A stretch of 64,000 bases of DNA from Neokomagataea anthophila (GCF_018122595.1 NZ_JAGRQH010000003.1:310001-374000), one strand, 5' to 3'; shown: positions 54,598 to 63,991, counted from the stretch's first letter. Translations and numbers: made by a program. Notes: generated by a model not told the origin, from the sequence alone.

Positions 54598-55923
54598 ATG
54601 CCAGCCCCACTACACCTGATCCAAACTGACACCGATCTTCCAAAAGAAGCAGATGTTGTCGTTATCGGCGCTGGAATTGTAGGGGTTTCAGCGGCGTACT
54701 GGTTGGCTAGAGCAGGAATGAAGGTCGTACTGCTTGAAAAAGGCTCAATTGGCGCGGAGCAATCAAGCCGAAACTGGGGGTGGTGCCGCCAGCAAAACCG
54801 TGACGCCCGTGAATTGCCTCTATCCACGCGAAGCCTTGCTCTATGGGAAGAGATGACAGCTGATATTGGAGAAAGTCTTGGGTTCCGTCGCTGTGGGTTA
54901 CTCTACTTGACGAACAACCAGGCTGAACTTGACGGATGGGCACGCTGGGGGAAGTTCGCCAGAAGTGAGGGTGTTGACACAAGAATGCTCAATGCAACCG
55001 AGGCCGCACAGCGCGGAAAGGCCACACAACAAAAATGGCTTGGCGGTGTCTGGTCCCCAACGGATGGTATTGCCGATCCAGCCCTTGCCGCTCCTATAAT
55101 TGCAAGAGGCGTACGCAAACATGGTGGCCATGTCATTCAAAATTGTGCCGCGCGAGGCGTTGAATTATCAGGCGGCGCTGTTTGCGGCGTCGTGACAGAA
55201 CGTGGAACCATTCGTACACCACAAATTGTGATGGCTGGCGGCGTATGGGCGCGTTCCTTTCTTCATCAGGTTGGTATCAAACTTCCTCAATCATCTGTCC
55301 GTTCGTCCATTCTTTCCGTCAAGCCGGGCGTGTCAGGCCTTCCCGATGCTCTCCATACTCAAGATGCCTCTATTACGAAGCGCGGAGATGGCGGTTATAC
55401 TCTCGCCATCTCCGGGAATGGCCGCGTAGACCCGACCCCCGGAATGCTAAAAAATGCCGTCCAGTTCTTGCCTATGTTTGCACGACGCTGGCGTCAACTC
55501 TCCCCCGGGGATTTTCAAGCATGGAAATACGGTTTCGATACGAACAATACGTGGAAGTTGGACCAAGTAACCCCTATGGAAAAAACACGTATCCTTGCCC
55601 CTCGCCCAGTTGCAAAAACCATTCATGAAACTCTACGCAATGCTCAGTCTCTTCTACCACCCCTGAAAAATGCCCATATTCAAGCTGAGTGGGCTGGTTA
55701 TATTGATAGCACTCCAGATGGTGTGCCGGTTATTGATCCAGAAAGTGGCGTTCCAGGTCTCTTCATCGCTGCCGGCTTTTCTGGGCACGGATTTGGCATT
55801 GGTCCCGGCGCAGGGCATCTCGTAGCTGATATATTATTGGGGCGGTCACCGATCACCGAAATAAAACAGTACAAAATTTCGCGTTTCAAAAAAATTGTCT
55901 GGGGGAAAGTATCCGACTTCTGA
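54598..55923 (+). CDS. FAD-dependent amine/D-amino-acid oxidoreductase (DadA family), second copy
   Basis: 441 residues. VVVIGAGIVGVSAAYWLARA (FAD motif at about 19-38) and EQSSRNWGWCRQQNRD are typical of the DadA/sarcosine-oxidase-like group. GLFIAAGFSGHGFGIGPGAG near the C-terminus forms the second FAD contact. It would oxidise a secondary amine or an amino acid. GGAG six bases before the ATG. It ends the island; a possible IS end begins 15 bases after the stop. Confidence 0.87.
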   Translation: MPAPLHLIQTDTDLPKEADVVVIGAGIVGVSAAYWLARAGMKVVLLEKGSIGAEQSSRNWGWCRQQNRDARELPLSTRSLALWEEMTADIGESLGFRRCGLLYLTNNQAELDGWARWGKFARSEGVDTRMLNATEAAQRGKATQQKWLGGVWSPTDGIADPALAAPIIARGVRKHGGHVIQNCAARGVELSGGAVCGVVTERGTIRTPQIVMAGGVWARSFLHQVGIKLPQSSVRSSILSVKPGVSGLPDALHTQDASITKRGDGGYTLAISGNGRVDPTPGMLKNAVQFLPMFARRWRQLSPGDFQAWKYGFDTNNTWKLDQVTPMEKTRILAPRPVAKTIHETLRNAQSLLPPLKNAHIQAEWAGYIDSTPDGVPVIDPESGVPGLFIAAGFSGHGFGIGPGAGHLVADILLGRSPITEIKQYKISRFKKIVWGKVSDF

Positions 55924-55938
55924 GAGGTGCTTTAAGTT

Positions 55939-56430
55939 GGCCTTGTTGCAAAGCGGATGTACTCACCTATGCCGGACGGAACGGTTATACGTTACCCAAC
56001 CAGACACTCTACCTACTGTGGGGAATGATTGATCCCGGAAACTTCAATTCTATTCGCCTCGCGGCCTCCGCTCTTGGTTCTGTTTAGCTTGGCGTGAATC
56101 TCGCCATCGCAGACCAAGCATTGATCGGTTCAACATGGGATACGGCCTCCGGCTCGATGAGGGCGATCCAGCAGCCGGATCATGGGGCGGACATCGTCTT
56201 ATACTTTGGGACTATGGACGGCTGCGATGATACAGACACTGTTGACCTGGGGCAAGGAGCAGAAAGCCACATGGCGCTGGCTGCGCTCTCAGTTTGAAGA
56301 AGCGCATGGGGTTTTGTGGCCTCAACCAGCGACGCCATTGCCGGGGTTCATATCCTCGTCGAGCATCGACAAGTTGAAGGCTGATAATGCGGGTTTTCTT
56401 GAGGGGAGTTCAATCTATTCAGAAGGATGA
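55939..56430 (+). other. Gene-poor remnant with IS6-like end and broken reading frames
   Basis: GGCCTTGTTGCAAAG at 55939-55953 resembles an IS6-family terminal repeat pointing rightward. The following DNA is GC-richer, with protein-like but interrupted frames: TYAGRNGYTLPNQTLYLLWG and IDPGNFNSIRLAASALGSV end at a stop near 56085, continuing in the same sense as LGVNLAIADQALIGSTWDTA after it; a further frame has LLTWGKEQKATWRWLRSQFE. I do not recognise any of them. No intact gene is supported in 55924-56522. Confidence 0.35.
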
Positions 56431-56522
56431 AACAAAAAATTTTAATGTCGATAACATTGCTTCGTGGTCCAACTGGACCTCCAAACGATCTGTAGATAAT
56501 CTAAAAAATTCAACAAAATCAA

Positions 56523-56598
56523 TGGTGTCCCGTACGGGATTCGAACCCGTGTTGCCGCCGTGAGAGGGCGGTGTCCTAGGCCTCTAGACGAACGGGAC
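56523..56598 (-). tRNA. tRNA-Glu (anticodon CTC)
   Basis: 76 bases on the minus strand. Acceptor arms GTCCCGT / ACGGGAC, D arm TCGTCTAGAGGCCTAGGA, anticodon stem CCGCC/GGCGG with loop CTCTCAC (CTC), T arm with GGTTCGAATCC and an encoded CCA. It lies between the remnant region and the HIT gene. Confidence 0.96.
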
Positions 56599-56646
56599 TA
56601 GAGTGGAGCGGTGTATACTGCTCTATTCCACTCCATGCAAGTTATT

Positions 56647-57012
56647 TTACAATTTTTTGAACAAAATAGGACCCAAAAGAGCGCCCCCAAGAAGATGGAC
56701 ATGAAAATGCGGGACTTCTTGTCCACCATTGGCTCCTACATTGCTTAGAATACGGCATCCATCTTCAGCGATACCCTGCTCTCTTGCAACATGTGAGACA
56801 GCTTTCCAAAAACCTGCCACCTCTTCAGATGAAGCCTGTGCACTAAAATCAATAATGGATTCATACTCGCCTTTTGGAATCACCAAAATATGTACGGGCG
56901 CATGAGGCGCTATATCATGAAAGGCAAGCGCATATTGATCATCATATACAGCCTTACAAGGGATCTCTCCACGCAAGATACGAGCAAAGATATTGTTTTT
57001 ATCGTAAGCCAT
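56647..57012 (-). CDS. HIT-family (HinT-like) nucleotide hydrolase
   Basis: 121 residues. The histidine triad HFHVHLLGG (about 102-110) and the N-terminal NNIFARILRGEIPCKAVYDD, then FHDIAPHAPVHILVIPK, match HinT, which hydrolyses purine nucleoside phosphoramidates. It is the last gene of the his operon, 11 bases after hisE, an arrangement seen in several alphaproteobacteria. Confidence 0.92.
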   Translation of the reverse strand: MAYDKNNIFARILRGEIPCKAVYDDQYALAFHDIAPHAPVHILVIPKGEYESIIDFSAQASSEEVAGFWKAVSHVAREQGIAEDGCRILSNVGANGGQEVPHFHVHLLGGALLGPILFKKL

Positions 57013-57023
57013 AAAAGGTAGCC

Positions 57024-57389
57024 TTAGTCCGGTTTCTTTTGAGAACGTGAAGCCTTTTCTACGATGCCACTCGTTCCTTCACGGCGTTTCAGCTCTCCCC
57101 ACACGTCATCAAGAGAAACCCCACAATCCACCAGCATAACGATCAAATGGTAAAGAACGTCCGCACTTTCACTAATCAGCTCTTTTCGATTACCATTGAC
57201 TGCTTCGATCAAGCACTCAACGGCCTCTTCCCCAAATTTTTGCGCAACTTTGTTACGACCACGCGCCATAAGGCGGGCTGAGTGGCTTAAGCTTGGGTCC
57301 GTACCGCGGCGCGACAAAACGGTTTCGTATAAACGATGCAGAATATGGTCCGAGGGCACGCTTTCTATTTTTTTATCTGCTTTTGCCAT
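57024..57389 (-). CDS. hisE: Phosphoribosyl-ATP diphosphatase
   Basis: 121-residue all-alpha MazG-like enzyme for step two of histidine synthesis. The metal-binding [20 protein letters not shown] followed by [13 protein letters not shown] is intact. The stand-alone HisE form, without fused HisI, is as expected for Alphaproteobacteria. It starts four bases after the hisF stop. Confidence 0.93.
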   Translation of the reverse strand: MAKADKKIESVPSDHILHRLYETVLSRRGTDPSLSHSARLMARGRNKVAQKFGEEAVECLIEAVNGNRKELISESADVLYHLIVMLVDCGVSLDDVWGELKRREGTSGIVEKASRSQKKPD

Positions 57390-57393
57390 GACC

Positions 57394-58155
57394 TTATCTC
57401 CCTATCCGAACCGGCAATCCGGCTTCTTTCATCGTTTTTTTAACATCACCAACACTTAATTGGCCAAAATGGAATACACTTGCTGCTAATAGAGCGCTTG
57501 CTCCCGCATTTGCGCCATCGATAAAATGCTCGGCCGTCCCGACGCCACCTGAGGCTACAACAGGAACAGTCACCGCATCACAAACAGCGCGCAGCAAGTC
57601 CAAATCAAAACCGGATTTCGTACCGTCCCGATCCATACTCGTTAAAAGAATTTCTCCAGCACCGAGAGAAGCCATACGTTTAGCCCATTCGATGACATCC
57701 AACCTCGTGGGTTCTCTACCACCTTTTGCGTAGACCTCCCATCCGCCGTTCCCATTTGAACGCGCATCAATCGCGACAACGATACATTGGGAACCAAAAC
57801 GCTCAGCAGCTTCTGCAATAAGATTAGGGTTACGAATAGCTGCTGAGTTCACTGCGCACTTATCAGCGCCAGACAGCAAAAGGCGCCGCATGTCATCACA
57901 ACTGCGCACACCGCCACCAACCGTTAATGGCAAGCAAATTGCTTCTGCCGTTCTCCGGACAACATCTAGAATAGTATCACGGTTCTCAACACTGGCGGTG
58001 ATGTCCAGAAAAGTCAGTTCATCAGCACCAGCAGCATCATATAATTTTGCCTGCTCAACCGGGTCCCCCGCATCCCGAAGAGAGACAAAGTTTACACCTT
58101 TAACAACCCGGCCATCTTTAACATCAAGACAAGGAATAACGCGGAGTTTTAACAT
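57394..58155 (-). CDS. hisF: Imidazole glycerol phosphate synthase, cyclase subunit
   Basis: 253-residue TIM barrel that uses ammonia from HisH to form imidazole glycerol phosphate and AICAR. The catalytic Asp are in [18 protein letters not shown] and [30 protein letters not shown] and [11 protein letters not shown] are the phosphate loops. The start overlaps the hisA stop by seven bases. Confidence 0.96.
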   Translation of the reverse strand: MLKLRVIPCLDVKDGRVVKGVNFVSLRDAGDPVEQAKLYDAAGADELTFLDITASVENRDTILDVVRRTAEAICLPLTVGGGVRSCDDMRRLLLSGADKCAVNSAAIRNPNLIAEAAERFGSQCIVVAIDARSNGNGGWEVYAKGGREPTRLDVIEWAKRMASLGAGEILLTSMDRDGTKSGFDLDLLRAVCDAVTVPVVASGGVGTAEHFIDGANAGASALLAASVFHFGQLSVGDVKKTMKEAGLPVRIGR

Positions 58156-59480
58156 GATTTAAACAGCTCCAACGCTTCATCCAATTGCACACGGCCATCG
58201 TATAAAGCACGCCCTACAATAGCACCAGAAATCCCCGGAACATCCTGTGCGACATCACGCAAGGCACGCAGATGATCCAAAGTCCCCACACCACCGCTAG
58301 CAATGACGGGGATCGATAGAGACTTTGCCATCGCGGCTGTTTGCTCAAGATCCAGCCCAGCCAACATGCCATCACGGCTAATTTCGGTAAAGATAACAGC
58401 GGAAACTCCGGCATCTTCCATCCGGAGAGCGAGGTCATTAGCCTCCAACTCAGAAACCTCAGCCCAGCCTTCAGTCGCAACCTTGCCGTGGCGCGCATCA
58501 ATACCAGCAACGATCCTCCCAGGGAAAGCACGAGCAGCTTGGCGTACCAGCTCAGGATCTTTCACAGCAACAGACCCTAGAATGACGCGCTCAACCCCTG
58601 CAGACAACCAGCGTTCAATCGCTTCCATGTCGCGTATTCCACCCCCTAGCTGAACGGGAAGGTCCGTCGCACGGACAATATCTTCAATGGCTGAGTAGTT
58701 GACGGATCGCCCGGCAAAAGCCCCGTTCAGATCAACAACATGCAGATAATGGCAGCCCGCATCGGCAAAGGTTTTAGCTTGCGCACCAGGGTTATCTGAA
58801 TAATGCGTAGCATCATCCATCTCGCCACGACGCAAGCGTACACAGGCACCATCCTTGAGATCAATTGCGGGGTAGAGCGTCAAGGGCTTACGAGGCGTCC
58901 CATGGGTTGCTCCAGTTTCTGGGGACATACGCCACTCTGCCGCTTCGTGATCATCAGCGAGGAGTTTGGAGAGAAAAATACCGCGCACTGTCTGGCCTCC
59001 GATCCGGGCATAGTAAGGATGTGTCCCCCATTGTTCGAAGCCAAACGAACGAAAGAGACGGATTGCACCACTGTGTGTTTCTCGAACATCACAATTAACC
59101 ACTTTGCAACCAATGGCTTTGGCTCCTTGGAGCATTGTTGCCATCAGTGTTCTCCCCAACCCACGACCGCGAGCATAAGGAGCAATAAAAAATGCTGTCA
59201 GCGTAACTGTCGCTGCGTGAGCTTCATAGCTCGCTGGCGGACGAACGAGTTGCCCGGCACCACAAATAATACCATCTTCACGAATGACATAAAGATTGCG
59301 TTCTTGAACTAATGGCAAGCCTTCAAAATAACGTTTCAAAACGTCCCGACTAGGAGGGCGGACCCAGCCAAATCCGCCACCATCAAGGATACCTGCGAGG
59401 GTGGCTTCACACAGCATTTCCAAGTCATCTTCAGATAACCCTGAAGAGACGCGCTCACAAACAACCTTTACACGTCCCAT
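58149..59480 (-). CDS. hisA: Fusion: GNAT acetyltransferase domain + HisA ProFAR isomerase
   Basis: 443 residues, against about 245 for ordinary HisA. Residues 1-180 form a GNAT domain: [20 protein letters not shown] is the acetyl-CoA motif, and [20 protein letters not shown] follows. From about residue 198, [20 protein letters not shown] begins a complete HisA barrel, with [16 protein letters not shown] carrying the second catalytic Asp and [16 protein letters not shown] after it. There is no stop between the domains. An internal ATG at 58928 (residue 185) could give stand-alone HisA, but it has no good Shine-Dalgarno. The 5' end overlaps hisH by 13 bases. The role of the acetyltransferase in this position is unknown. 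Confidence 0.9.
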   Translation of the reverse strand: MGRVKVVCERVSSGLSEDDLEMLCEATLAGILDGGGFGWVRPPSRDVLKRYFEGLPLVQERNLYVIREDGIICGAGQLVRPPASYEAHAATVTLTAFFIAPYARGRGLGRTLMATMLQGAKAIGCKVVNCDVRETHSGAIRLFRSFGFEQWGTHPYYARIGGQTVRGIFLSKLLADDHEAAEWRMSPETGATHGTPRKPLTLYPAIDLKDGACVRLRRGEMDDATHYSDNPGAQAKTFADAGCHYLHVVDLNGAFAGRSVNYSAIEDIVRATDLPVQLGGGIRDMEAIERWLSAGVERVILGSVAVKDPELVRQAARAFPGRIVAGIDARHGKVATEGWAEVSELEANDLALRMEDAGVSAVIFTEISRDGMLAGLDLEQTAAMAKSLSIPVIASGGVGTLDHLRALRDVAQDVPGISGAIVGRALYDGRVQLDEALELFKSC

Positions 59481-60106
59481 TTAAGAAAATTACCCATGAT
59501 CATCAGGCCAACATCTTGGCTTTTTTCCACGTGAAATTGTGTACCGCAACGATTTCCGCGTGCAACAATGGCTGGTACTTGCGCGCCATAATGACTGCTA
59601 GCGACCAAGTCGCTCGATACACCATTATGAAGAGCATATGAGTGAACAAAATATCCATGTTCTCCCGGTGTTAAGCCCTTTGTTAAATGATGCTGACCAG
59701 GTGTAAAATCGAGCGTATTCCACCCCATATGAGGTAAACGCAGCCCGCTATGTTCAGCCTCTTTCATTCGCTGAATAGAGCCTGAAATCCACCCCAAACC
59801 TTCTGTTCGGCCATACTCGACACCATATTCGCACATCAGTTGCATGCCAACACAAATGCCTAGGAAAGGCGTGCCAGCTGCCGTCGCCTGTTCAAGAAGG
59901 CCGCGCAATTCCGTTCCTAACCCCTTGGCGCAATCTGCCATGGCGCCTTGGCCCGGCAGAATCAAACGATCCGCGGCTAAGATTTCATCAGCATCACGTG
60001 AAATAACGACATCAGCGTTGAGATCAAAGCGTTTAGCAGCCTTGCGCGCGGCTTCAGCCGCAGATGCAAGGTTGCCTCCATTATAATCAATTACGACAAC
60101 ACGCAT
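59468..60106 (-). CDS. hisH: Imidazole glycerol phosphate synthase, glutamine amidotransferase subunit
   Basis: 212-residue class I amidotransferase that supplies ammonia to HisF. The nucleophile Cys is in FLGICVGMQLM, and the catalytic His-x-Glu in GTQFHVEKSQ. DYNGGNLASAAEAARKAA is the typical start. It overlaps the DUF2628 gene upstream by 16 bases and the fusion gene downstream by 13, so the operon is tightly coupled. Confidence 0.95.
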   Translation of the reverse strand: MRVVVIDYNGGNLASAAEAARKAAKRFDLNADVVISRDADEILAADRLILPGQGAMADCAKGLGTELRGLLEQATAAGTPFLGICVGMQLMCEYGVEYGRTEGLGWISGSIQRMKEAEHSGLRLPHMGWNTLDFTPGQHHLTKGLTPGEHGYFVHSYALHNGVSSDLVASSHYGAQVPAIVARGNRCGTQFHVEKSQDVGLMIMGNFLKWDV

Positions 60107-60477
60107 GGCAGCTCCGGTGGCGTATCAGTCAGGACCTGTCGGTCCAGAATACGCAGCAAGGCTTGATTATGATTGGGCGCAATAATCATGTCCCCCTCAT
60201 AATGATTATACCCGGCCAGTTTTGTTAATTCCCACTGGCGTAACTCAGGAAAAAAAACGGCAAAGGTTAAATGATTGGCACAAAGCAAAAACCACATATA
60301 TGGCGCAGGACAGAACCGCAACACAAGCAGGTCTATCGCTGCGGCAACAAGTGCACCCGCCCATGTGCCTAACCACAATAACCCAATGGGTCCTAAGACA
60401 AGAACACGACGAGCAACCCCCTGCTTAATCAATATAATCTCTGATTCAGGAGAGGTGAAAGCTCGGTATATTCTCAC
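60091..60477 (-). CDS. DUF2628 membrane protein within the his operon
   Basis: 128 residues with two hydrophobic stretches ([20 protein letters not shown] and ICMWF-like segment around [17 protein letters not shown]). [20 protein letters not shown] at the N-terminus matches DUF2628, a family regularly placed between hisB and hisH in Alphaproteobacteria. The function is unknown. It starts with GTG at 60477, overlapping the hisB stop by four bases, and runs 16 bases into hisH. Confidence 0.75.
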   Translation of the reverse strand: MRIYRAFTSPESEIILIKQGVARRVLVLGPIGLLWLGTWAGALVAAAIDLLVLRFCPAPYMWFLLCANHLTFAVFFPELRQWELTKLAGYNHYEGDMIIAPNHNQALLRILDRQVLTDTPPELPCVLS

Positions 60478-61070
60478 AGAACACCCTTTGTTGACGGAAT
60501 AGAGCCTGCTGCTCGCGGATCACGCGCGATGGCCATCCGTAAAGCACGCGCCATTGCTTTAAACGTACTTTCCGCAATGTGATGGGCGTTTGTGCCTGAT
60601 TTGGTGGTCAGGTGGAGTGCGATATGCGCTGACATAGCAAAAGCACGAAAAAACTCTTCAAAGAGCTCAGTATCCATCTCACCTATTTTTTCTCGCGTGA
60701 ACGTCACATTCCACGCAAGATACGGGCGCCCGGATAAATCAACGACTGCCTCACATAAAGCTTCATCCAGCGGCACCAAAGCATGACCAAAACGCTCAAT
60801 GCCTCGTTTGTCTCCCACGGCTTGGCGCAATACTTGTCCCAATACGATCCCGACATCTTCCACGGTGTGGTGGCCGTCAATATGCAAATCACCTTTTGCA
60901 TGCACGGTCAGGTCTAGGCCGCCATGGCGCGCAAGAGCTGTCAGCATATGGTCAAAAAAACCAATGCCCGTCTGAATGTCCGAGCGCCCTTCCCCGTCTA
61001 GAGTAAGAGCAACAGAGATGTCGGTTTCGCTGGTCGCGCGCGCCAGCTGTGCGTGACGTGTAGTGTTCAT
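60474..61070 (-). CDS. hisB: Imidazoleglycerol-phosphate dehydratase
   Basis: 198-residue stand-alone dehydratase (no phosphatase domain). The metal-binding [14 protein letters not shown] and [17 protein letters not shown], then [20 protein letters not shown], hold the manganese His/Glu ligands. It is the first gene of the leftward his operon. The 98-base leader contains no run of His codons, so classical attenuation is not seen; a short GGGTA/TACCC pair lies next to the start. Confidence 0.95.
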   Translation of the reverse strand: MNTTRHAQLARATSETDISVALTLDGEGRSDIQTGIGFFDHMLTALARHGGLDLTVHAKGDLHIDGHHTVEDVGIVLGQVLRQAVGDKRGIERFGHALVPLDEALCEAVVDLSGRPYLAWNVTFTREKIGEMDTELFEEFFRAFAMSAHIALHLTTKSGTNAHHIAESTFKAMARALRMAIARDPRAAGSIPSTKGVL

Positions 61071-61168
61071 AGGGTATCGTTACACTACCCGGGCAGTTAT
61101 TTCCACGCTGTTCCTGCATGCAATCTTTCCTCTTGGCGGAATGCTCAGTCCGTTCCATATCTCTGTGT

Positions 61169-61765
61169 ATGAGTCAGTCTGTTCTTGATGTCCTTCTCTC
61201 GCGCGCCTCAACTGATCAACTCGTTGAGCCCGCTCCTGCCGGTGACCAGCTTGCCCGCATCCTCTCAGCAGGGCTGCGTGCTCCTGATCATGGAAAGTTA
61301 CGCCCTTGGCGCTACACTGTGATTACAGGGGAACATCGTGAAACTTTTTCTGAACAGTTTCACGATGCGTTACTGCGTCAATCCCCTGATATGCCTGAAG
61401 CAAACCGTCTCAAGCGTCGTGAGCGTATGCGCACAATGCCAGCCATTATTGCGCTTGGCTTTCATGTTCAACCAGACGCCAAAATTCCTGTCAGTGAACA
61501 GGAGATGGCTCTCGCTGCAGGTGCAATGAATGTTCTCAATGCTTTATACGTAGAAGGGTTTGGCGGCGTTTGGGTCACCGGGGCCTTCCAAAAAGACCGT
61601 GCTCTTTTGGAGAGCTTGGGCTTACCTGCACCACATCGGCTTGAAGGCCTATTGCTCGTTGGCACACCGTCAGGTCCGGTTCCAGCAAAACGTCGCCCGG
61701 ATATTGAATCCTATATGGCCTTATGGCAGGGCAAGTCAGTCTCTTTTGCGGCGGATAAAGGCTAA
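61169..61765 (+). CDS. Nitroreductase-family protein (YdjA-like)
   Basis: 198-residue FMN-dependent oxidoreductase. The segments LSAGLRAPDHGKLRPWRYTV (FMN phosphate contacts), LAAGAMNVLNALYVEGFGGV and a C-terminal LLLVGTPSGPVPAKRRP match the small YdjA-like nitroreductases. The physiological substrate is unknown. The start MSQSVLDVLLSR at 61169 has no clear Shine-Dalgarno; the frame opens at 61118. It diverges from hisB and ends three bases before the UbiH-like gene. Confidence 0.85.
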   Translation: MSQSVLDVLLSRASTDQLVEPAPAGDQLARILSAGLRAPDHGKLRPWRYTVITGEHRETFSEQFHDALLRQSPDMPEANRLKRRERMRTMPAIIALGFHVQPDAKIPVSEQEMALAAGAMNVLNALYVEGFGGVWVTGAFQKDRALLESLGLPAPHRLEGLLLVGTPSGPVPAKRRPDIESYMALWQGKSVSFAADKG

Positions 61766-61768
61766 AAC

Positions 61769-62953
61769 ATGCACTACGACGTCATCATCATCGGCGGTGG
61801 GCCTACGGGCTTAGCGTGCGGCATCTCATTGGCGCGTGATGGGCGGAAAGTCTGCATCCTTGAGCGCTCTCCAGAGAACGTCTTGGCAGAACCGCCATTT
61901 GATGGACGTGAAATTGCTTTAACGCACCACGCGGCACATTGGCTGAAAGAAGCAGGAGCATGGGATGAAATACCATCTAGCGCAATATGTCCTATGCATA
62001 CAGCTCGCGTGGAAACAGGGAGCAGTCATTCTTTTCCCCTAATTTTTGATGCTCCCAAAGATGGCCCCAATGCTCTGGGTTATATGGTAGCAAACCATTT
62101 TATCCGCCAAGCACTCTATCGCGTTTCTTCACGTATGCCTCGCCTCACTGTGCAAGCCGGTGTTCATATTGAGCAGGCGACGCACAGTGAGCGCTCGGCT
62201 CGTGTGGTCCTAAAGAACAAAGAAACGTTAACTGCTGACTTAATTGTCGCTGCAGATGGCCGTTTCTCACGTATGCGCGAAGCCGCGGGAATTGGCGCTA
62301 TCGTGGATGACTTTAAGCGTAGCATTCTTGTTTGCCGCGTCCGCCATCCAACGCCACACGACCATACCGCATTACAGTGGTTTGACTCCGGACAGACTAT
62401 TGCCTTTTTGCCAATTGCACCAGACGATCAAGAAGAACATATTTCTTCCCTCGTTCTTACATTAGAGAATGAAGACATTGAACGTCTTTGTGCGTGTGAC
62501 GAAGCGACCTTTAACGCCGAAATTACTCAACGCTCCGGTGGACGTTTGGGGGCTTTATCTTTGGATAGCAAGCGCTGTTCCTATCCCCTTAAAACTGTTT
62601 TTGCACACCGCTTCCGCGGACCACGCTTGGCTCTTATCGGAGACGCTGCGGTGGGGATGCACCCTATTACAGCGCATGGCTTTAACTTAGGCTTACGAGC
62701 GCAAGAAACTTTAGCACGGGCTATTGCCGATGGCCCTGGTGACGCTGGCGTAGCAAGTGTGTTGTCACGATATGAACGCCAACACCGACGCGCGACGCTG
62801 CCCCTTTATGCAGGGACGAATGCAATAGCCACGTTATACACACGCGATAGTAAACCTGCCATGGCCGTGCGCCGTCTAGGCCTCAACCTCGCAAACCATT
62901 TAATGCCCTTCAAAAAGGCTATTACTGGCATGTTGATGGATCACAAAAACTAA
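61769..62953 (+). CDS. UbiH/UbiM-family FAD-dependent ubiquinone-biosynthesis hydroxylase
   Basis: 394-residue flavin monooxygenase. VIIIGGGPTGLACGISLARD (FAD ADP-binding) is at the N-terminus, the DG motif is LIVAADGRFSRMREAAGI, and LALIGDAAVGMHPITAHGFN followed by LGLRAQETLA is the GD motif typical of UbiH/UbiF/UbiL/UbiM ring hydroxylases. The C-terminal part is shaped like UbiM, but which ring position it acts on cannot be told. Ubiquinone is the electron acceptor of the dehydrogenase complex encoded at 23831-27551. Starts three bases after the nitroreductase stop. Confidence 0.85.
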   Translation: MHYDVIIIGGGPTGLACGISLARDGRKVCILERSPENVLAEPPFDGREIALTHHAAHWLKEAGAWDEIPSSAICPMHTARVETGSSHSFPLIFDAPKDGPNALGYMVANHFIRQALYRVSSRMPRLTVQAGVHIEQATHSERSARVVLKNKETLTADLIVAADGRFSRMREAAGIGAIVDDFKRSILVCRVRHPTPHDHTALQWFDSGQTIAFLPIAPDDQEEHISSLVLTLENEDIERLCACDEATFNAEITQRSGGRLGALSLDSKRCSYPLKTVFAHRFRGPRLALIGDAAVGMHPITAHGFNLGLRAQETLARAIADGPGDAGVASVLSRYERQHRRATLPLYAGTNAIATLYTRDSKPAMAVRRLGLNLANHLMPFKKAITGMLMDHKN

Positions 62954-62980
62954 AGAGCTCCAAACAGAAAGACAATCATT

Positions 62981-63991
62981 ATGAAAGCTTTTGGACATAC
63001 GCGGGCAACACATTTGACAGATAAAGATGCGCTTGTAGAGCTGTCTATTCCTACGCCTGAGCCTGGTCTTCATGATGTTATTGTTGAGATTTCAGCGATA
63101 TCCATTAATCCAGTAGATACTAAATTACGTCAAACAGCGCCATCTGATGGTCAAGCACGCATACTTGGCTACGACGCATGCGGGACAATTGTTGCCACGG
63201 GAGGGAATGTTTATAATTTTCGTTCGGGCGATCGCGTATTCTATGCAGGCAGTGCTGCGCGCTCAGGCAGCAATGCTCAGTACCAAGCCGTTGATGAACG
63301 TTTAATTGCCCATGCTCCTAAGTCATTAAATGATGGCGAAGCAGCGGCCATGCCTTTAACATCCATCACAGCATGGGAGTTGTTATTCGATCGTTTGCGC
63401 GTCCCTAATAGTAGTGTATTTTCTCAAGATAGCATTCTTATTATTGGTGGCGCCGGTGGCGTTGGCTCTATTCTTATTCAATTAGCACGTCGCCTAACAG
63501 GTTTACGCGTTATAGCAACAGCATCACGCCCAGAAACACATCAATGGTGCATTGAAATGGGCGCTCATCATGTGATTAATCATACACGCCCCCTGGATCA
63601 AGAATTGAAACGTATTGGGATTTCTGAGGTCCGGTATGTCGCCAGCCTTACGCAAACGGCAAAGCATAAGGATGCTATTTTGCAAATGCTTGCTCCACAA
63701 GGTTCTTTAGCTCTTATTGACGATCCTAGAAGTTTTGACATCATGCCATTCAAACGCAAATCTTTATCTATACATTGGGAGTTTATGTTTACTAGGCCGA
63801 TATTTAATACTGTTGACATGGCCGCTCAGGGACAAATTTTATCTCAGGTTACCTCTTTAGTAGATGCCAGCTTATTGCGTACAACTTCGTACACAAGCCT
63901 TGGTTCAATAACACTAAATAATCTCCTCACAGCGCACAAACTACAAGAAAGTGGTTCCACTATAGGAAAAACCGTACTTAGTGGATTTTAA
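62981..63991 (+). CDS. MDR-family zinc-independent alcohol dehydrogenase/quinone oxidoreductase
   Basis: 336 residues. Segments ISINPVDTKLRQ, LGYDACGTIVATG, RSGDRVFYAGS and the NADPH-binding IIGGAGGVGSILIQLARRLT are characteristic of the zinc-type alcohol dehydrogenase-like (ZADH/quinone reductase) group. The usual zinc-ligand Cys/His set is absent, so it is probably an NADPH-dependent quinone or enone reductase. It lies 27 bases after the UbiH-like gene and is complete, with its stop at 63989-63991. Confidence 0.87.
   Translation: MKAFGHTRATHLTDKDALVELSIPTPEPGLHDVIVEISAISINPVDTKLRQTAPSDGQARILGYDACGTIVATGGNVYNFRSGDRVFYAGSAARSGSNAQYQAVDERLIAHAPKSLNDGEAAAMPLTSITAWELLFDRLRVPNSSVFSQDSILIIGGAGGVGSILIQLARRLTGLRVIATASRPETHQWCIEMGAHHVINHTRPLDQELKRIGISEVRYVASLTQTAKHKDAILQMLAPQGSLALIDDPRSFDIMPFKRKSLSIHWEFMFTRPIFNTVDMAAQGQILSQVTSLVDASLLRTTSYTSLGSITLNNLLTAHKLQESGSTIGKTVLSGF

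Noticed and set aside
32669-55923. Ectoine or classical Puu putrescine pathway
   Set aside because: No DoeA/EutD-type hydrolase, no glutamylputrescine synthetase and no PuuD amidotransferase-like gene are present, so neither pathway name is justified.
58803-59312. 169-codon plus-strand reading frame
   Set aside because: Antisense to the GNAT-HisA fusion, which has clear domain motifs; no independent evidence.
61071-61168. Histidine attenuator leader before hisB
   Set aside because: No His-codon run and no terminator/antiterminator pair are visible in the 98 bases.
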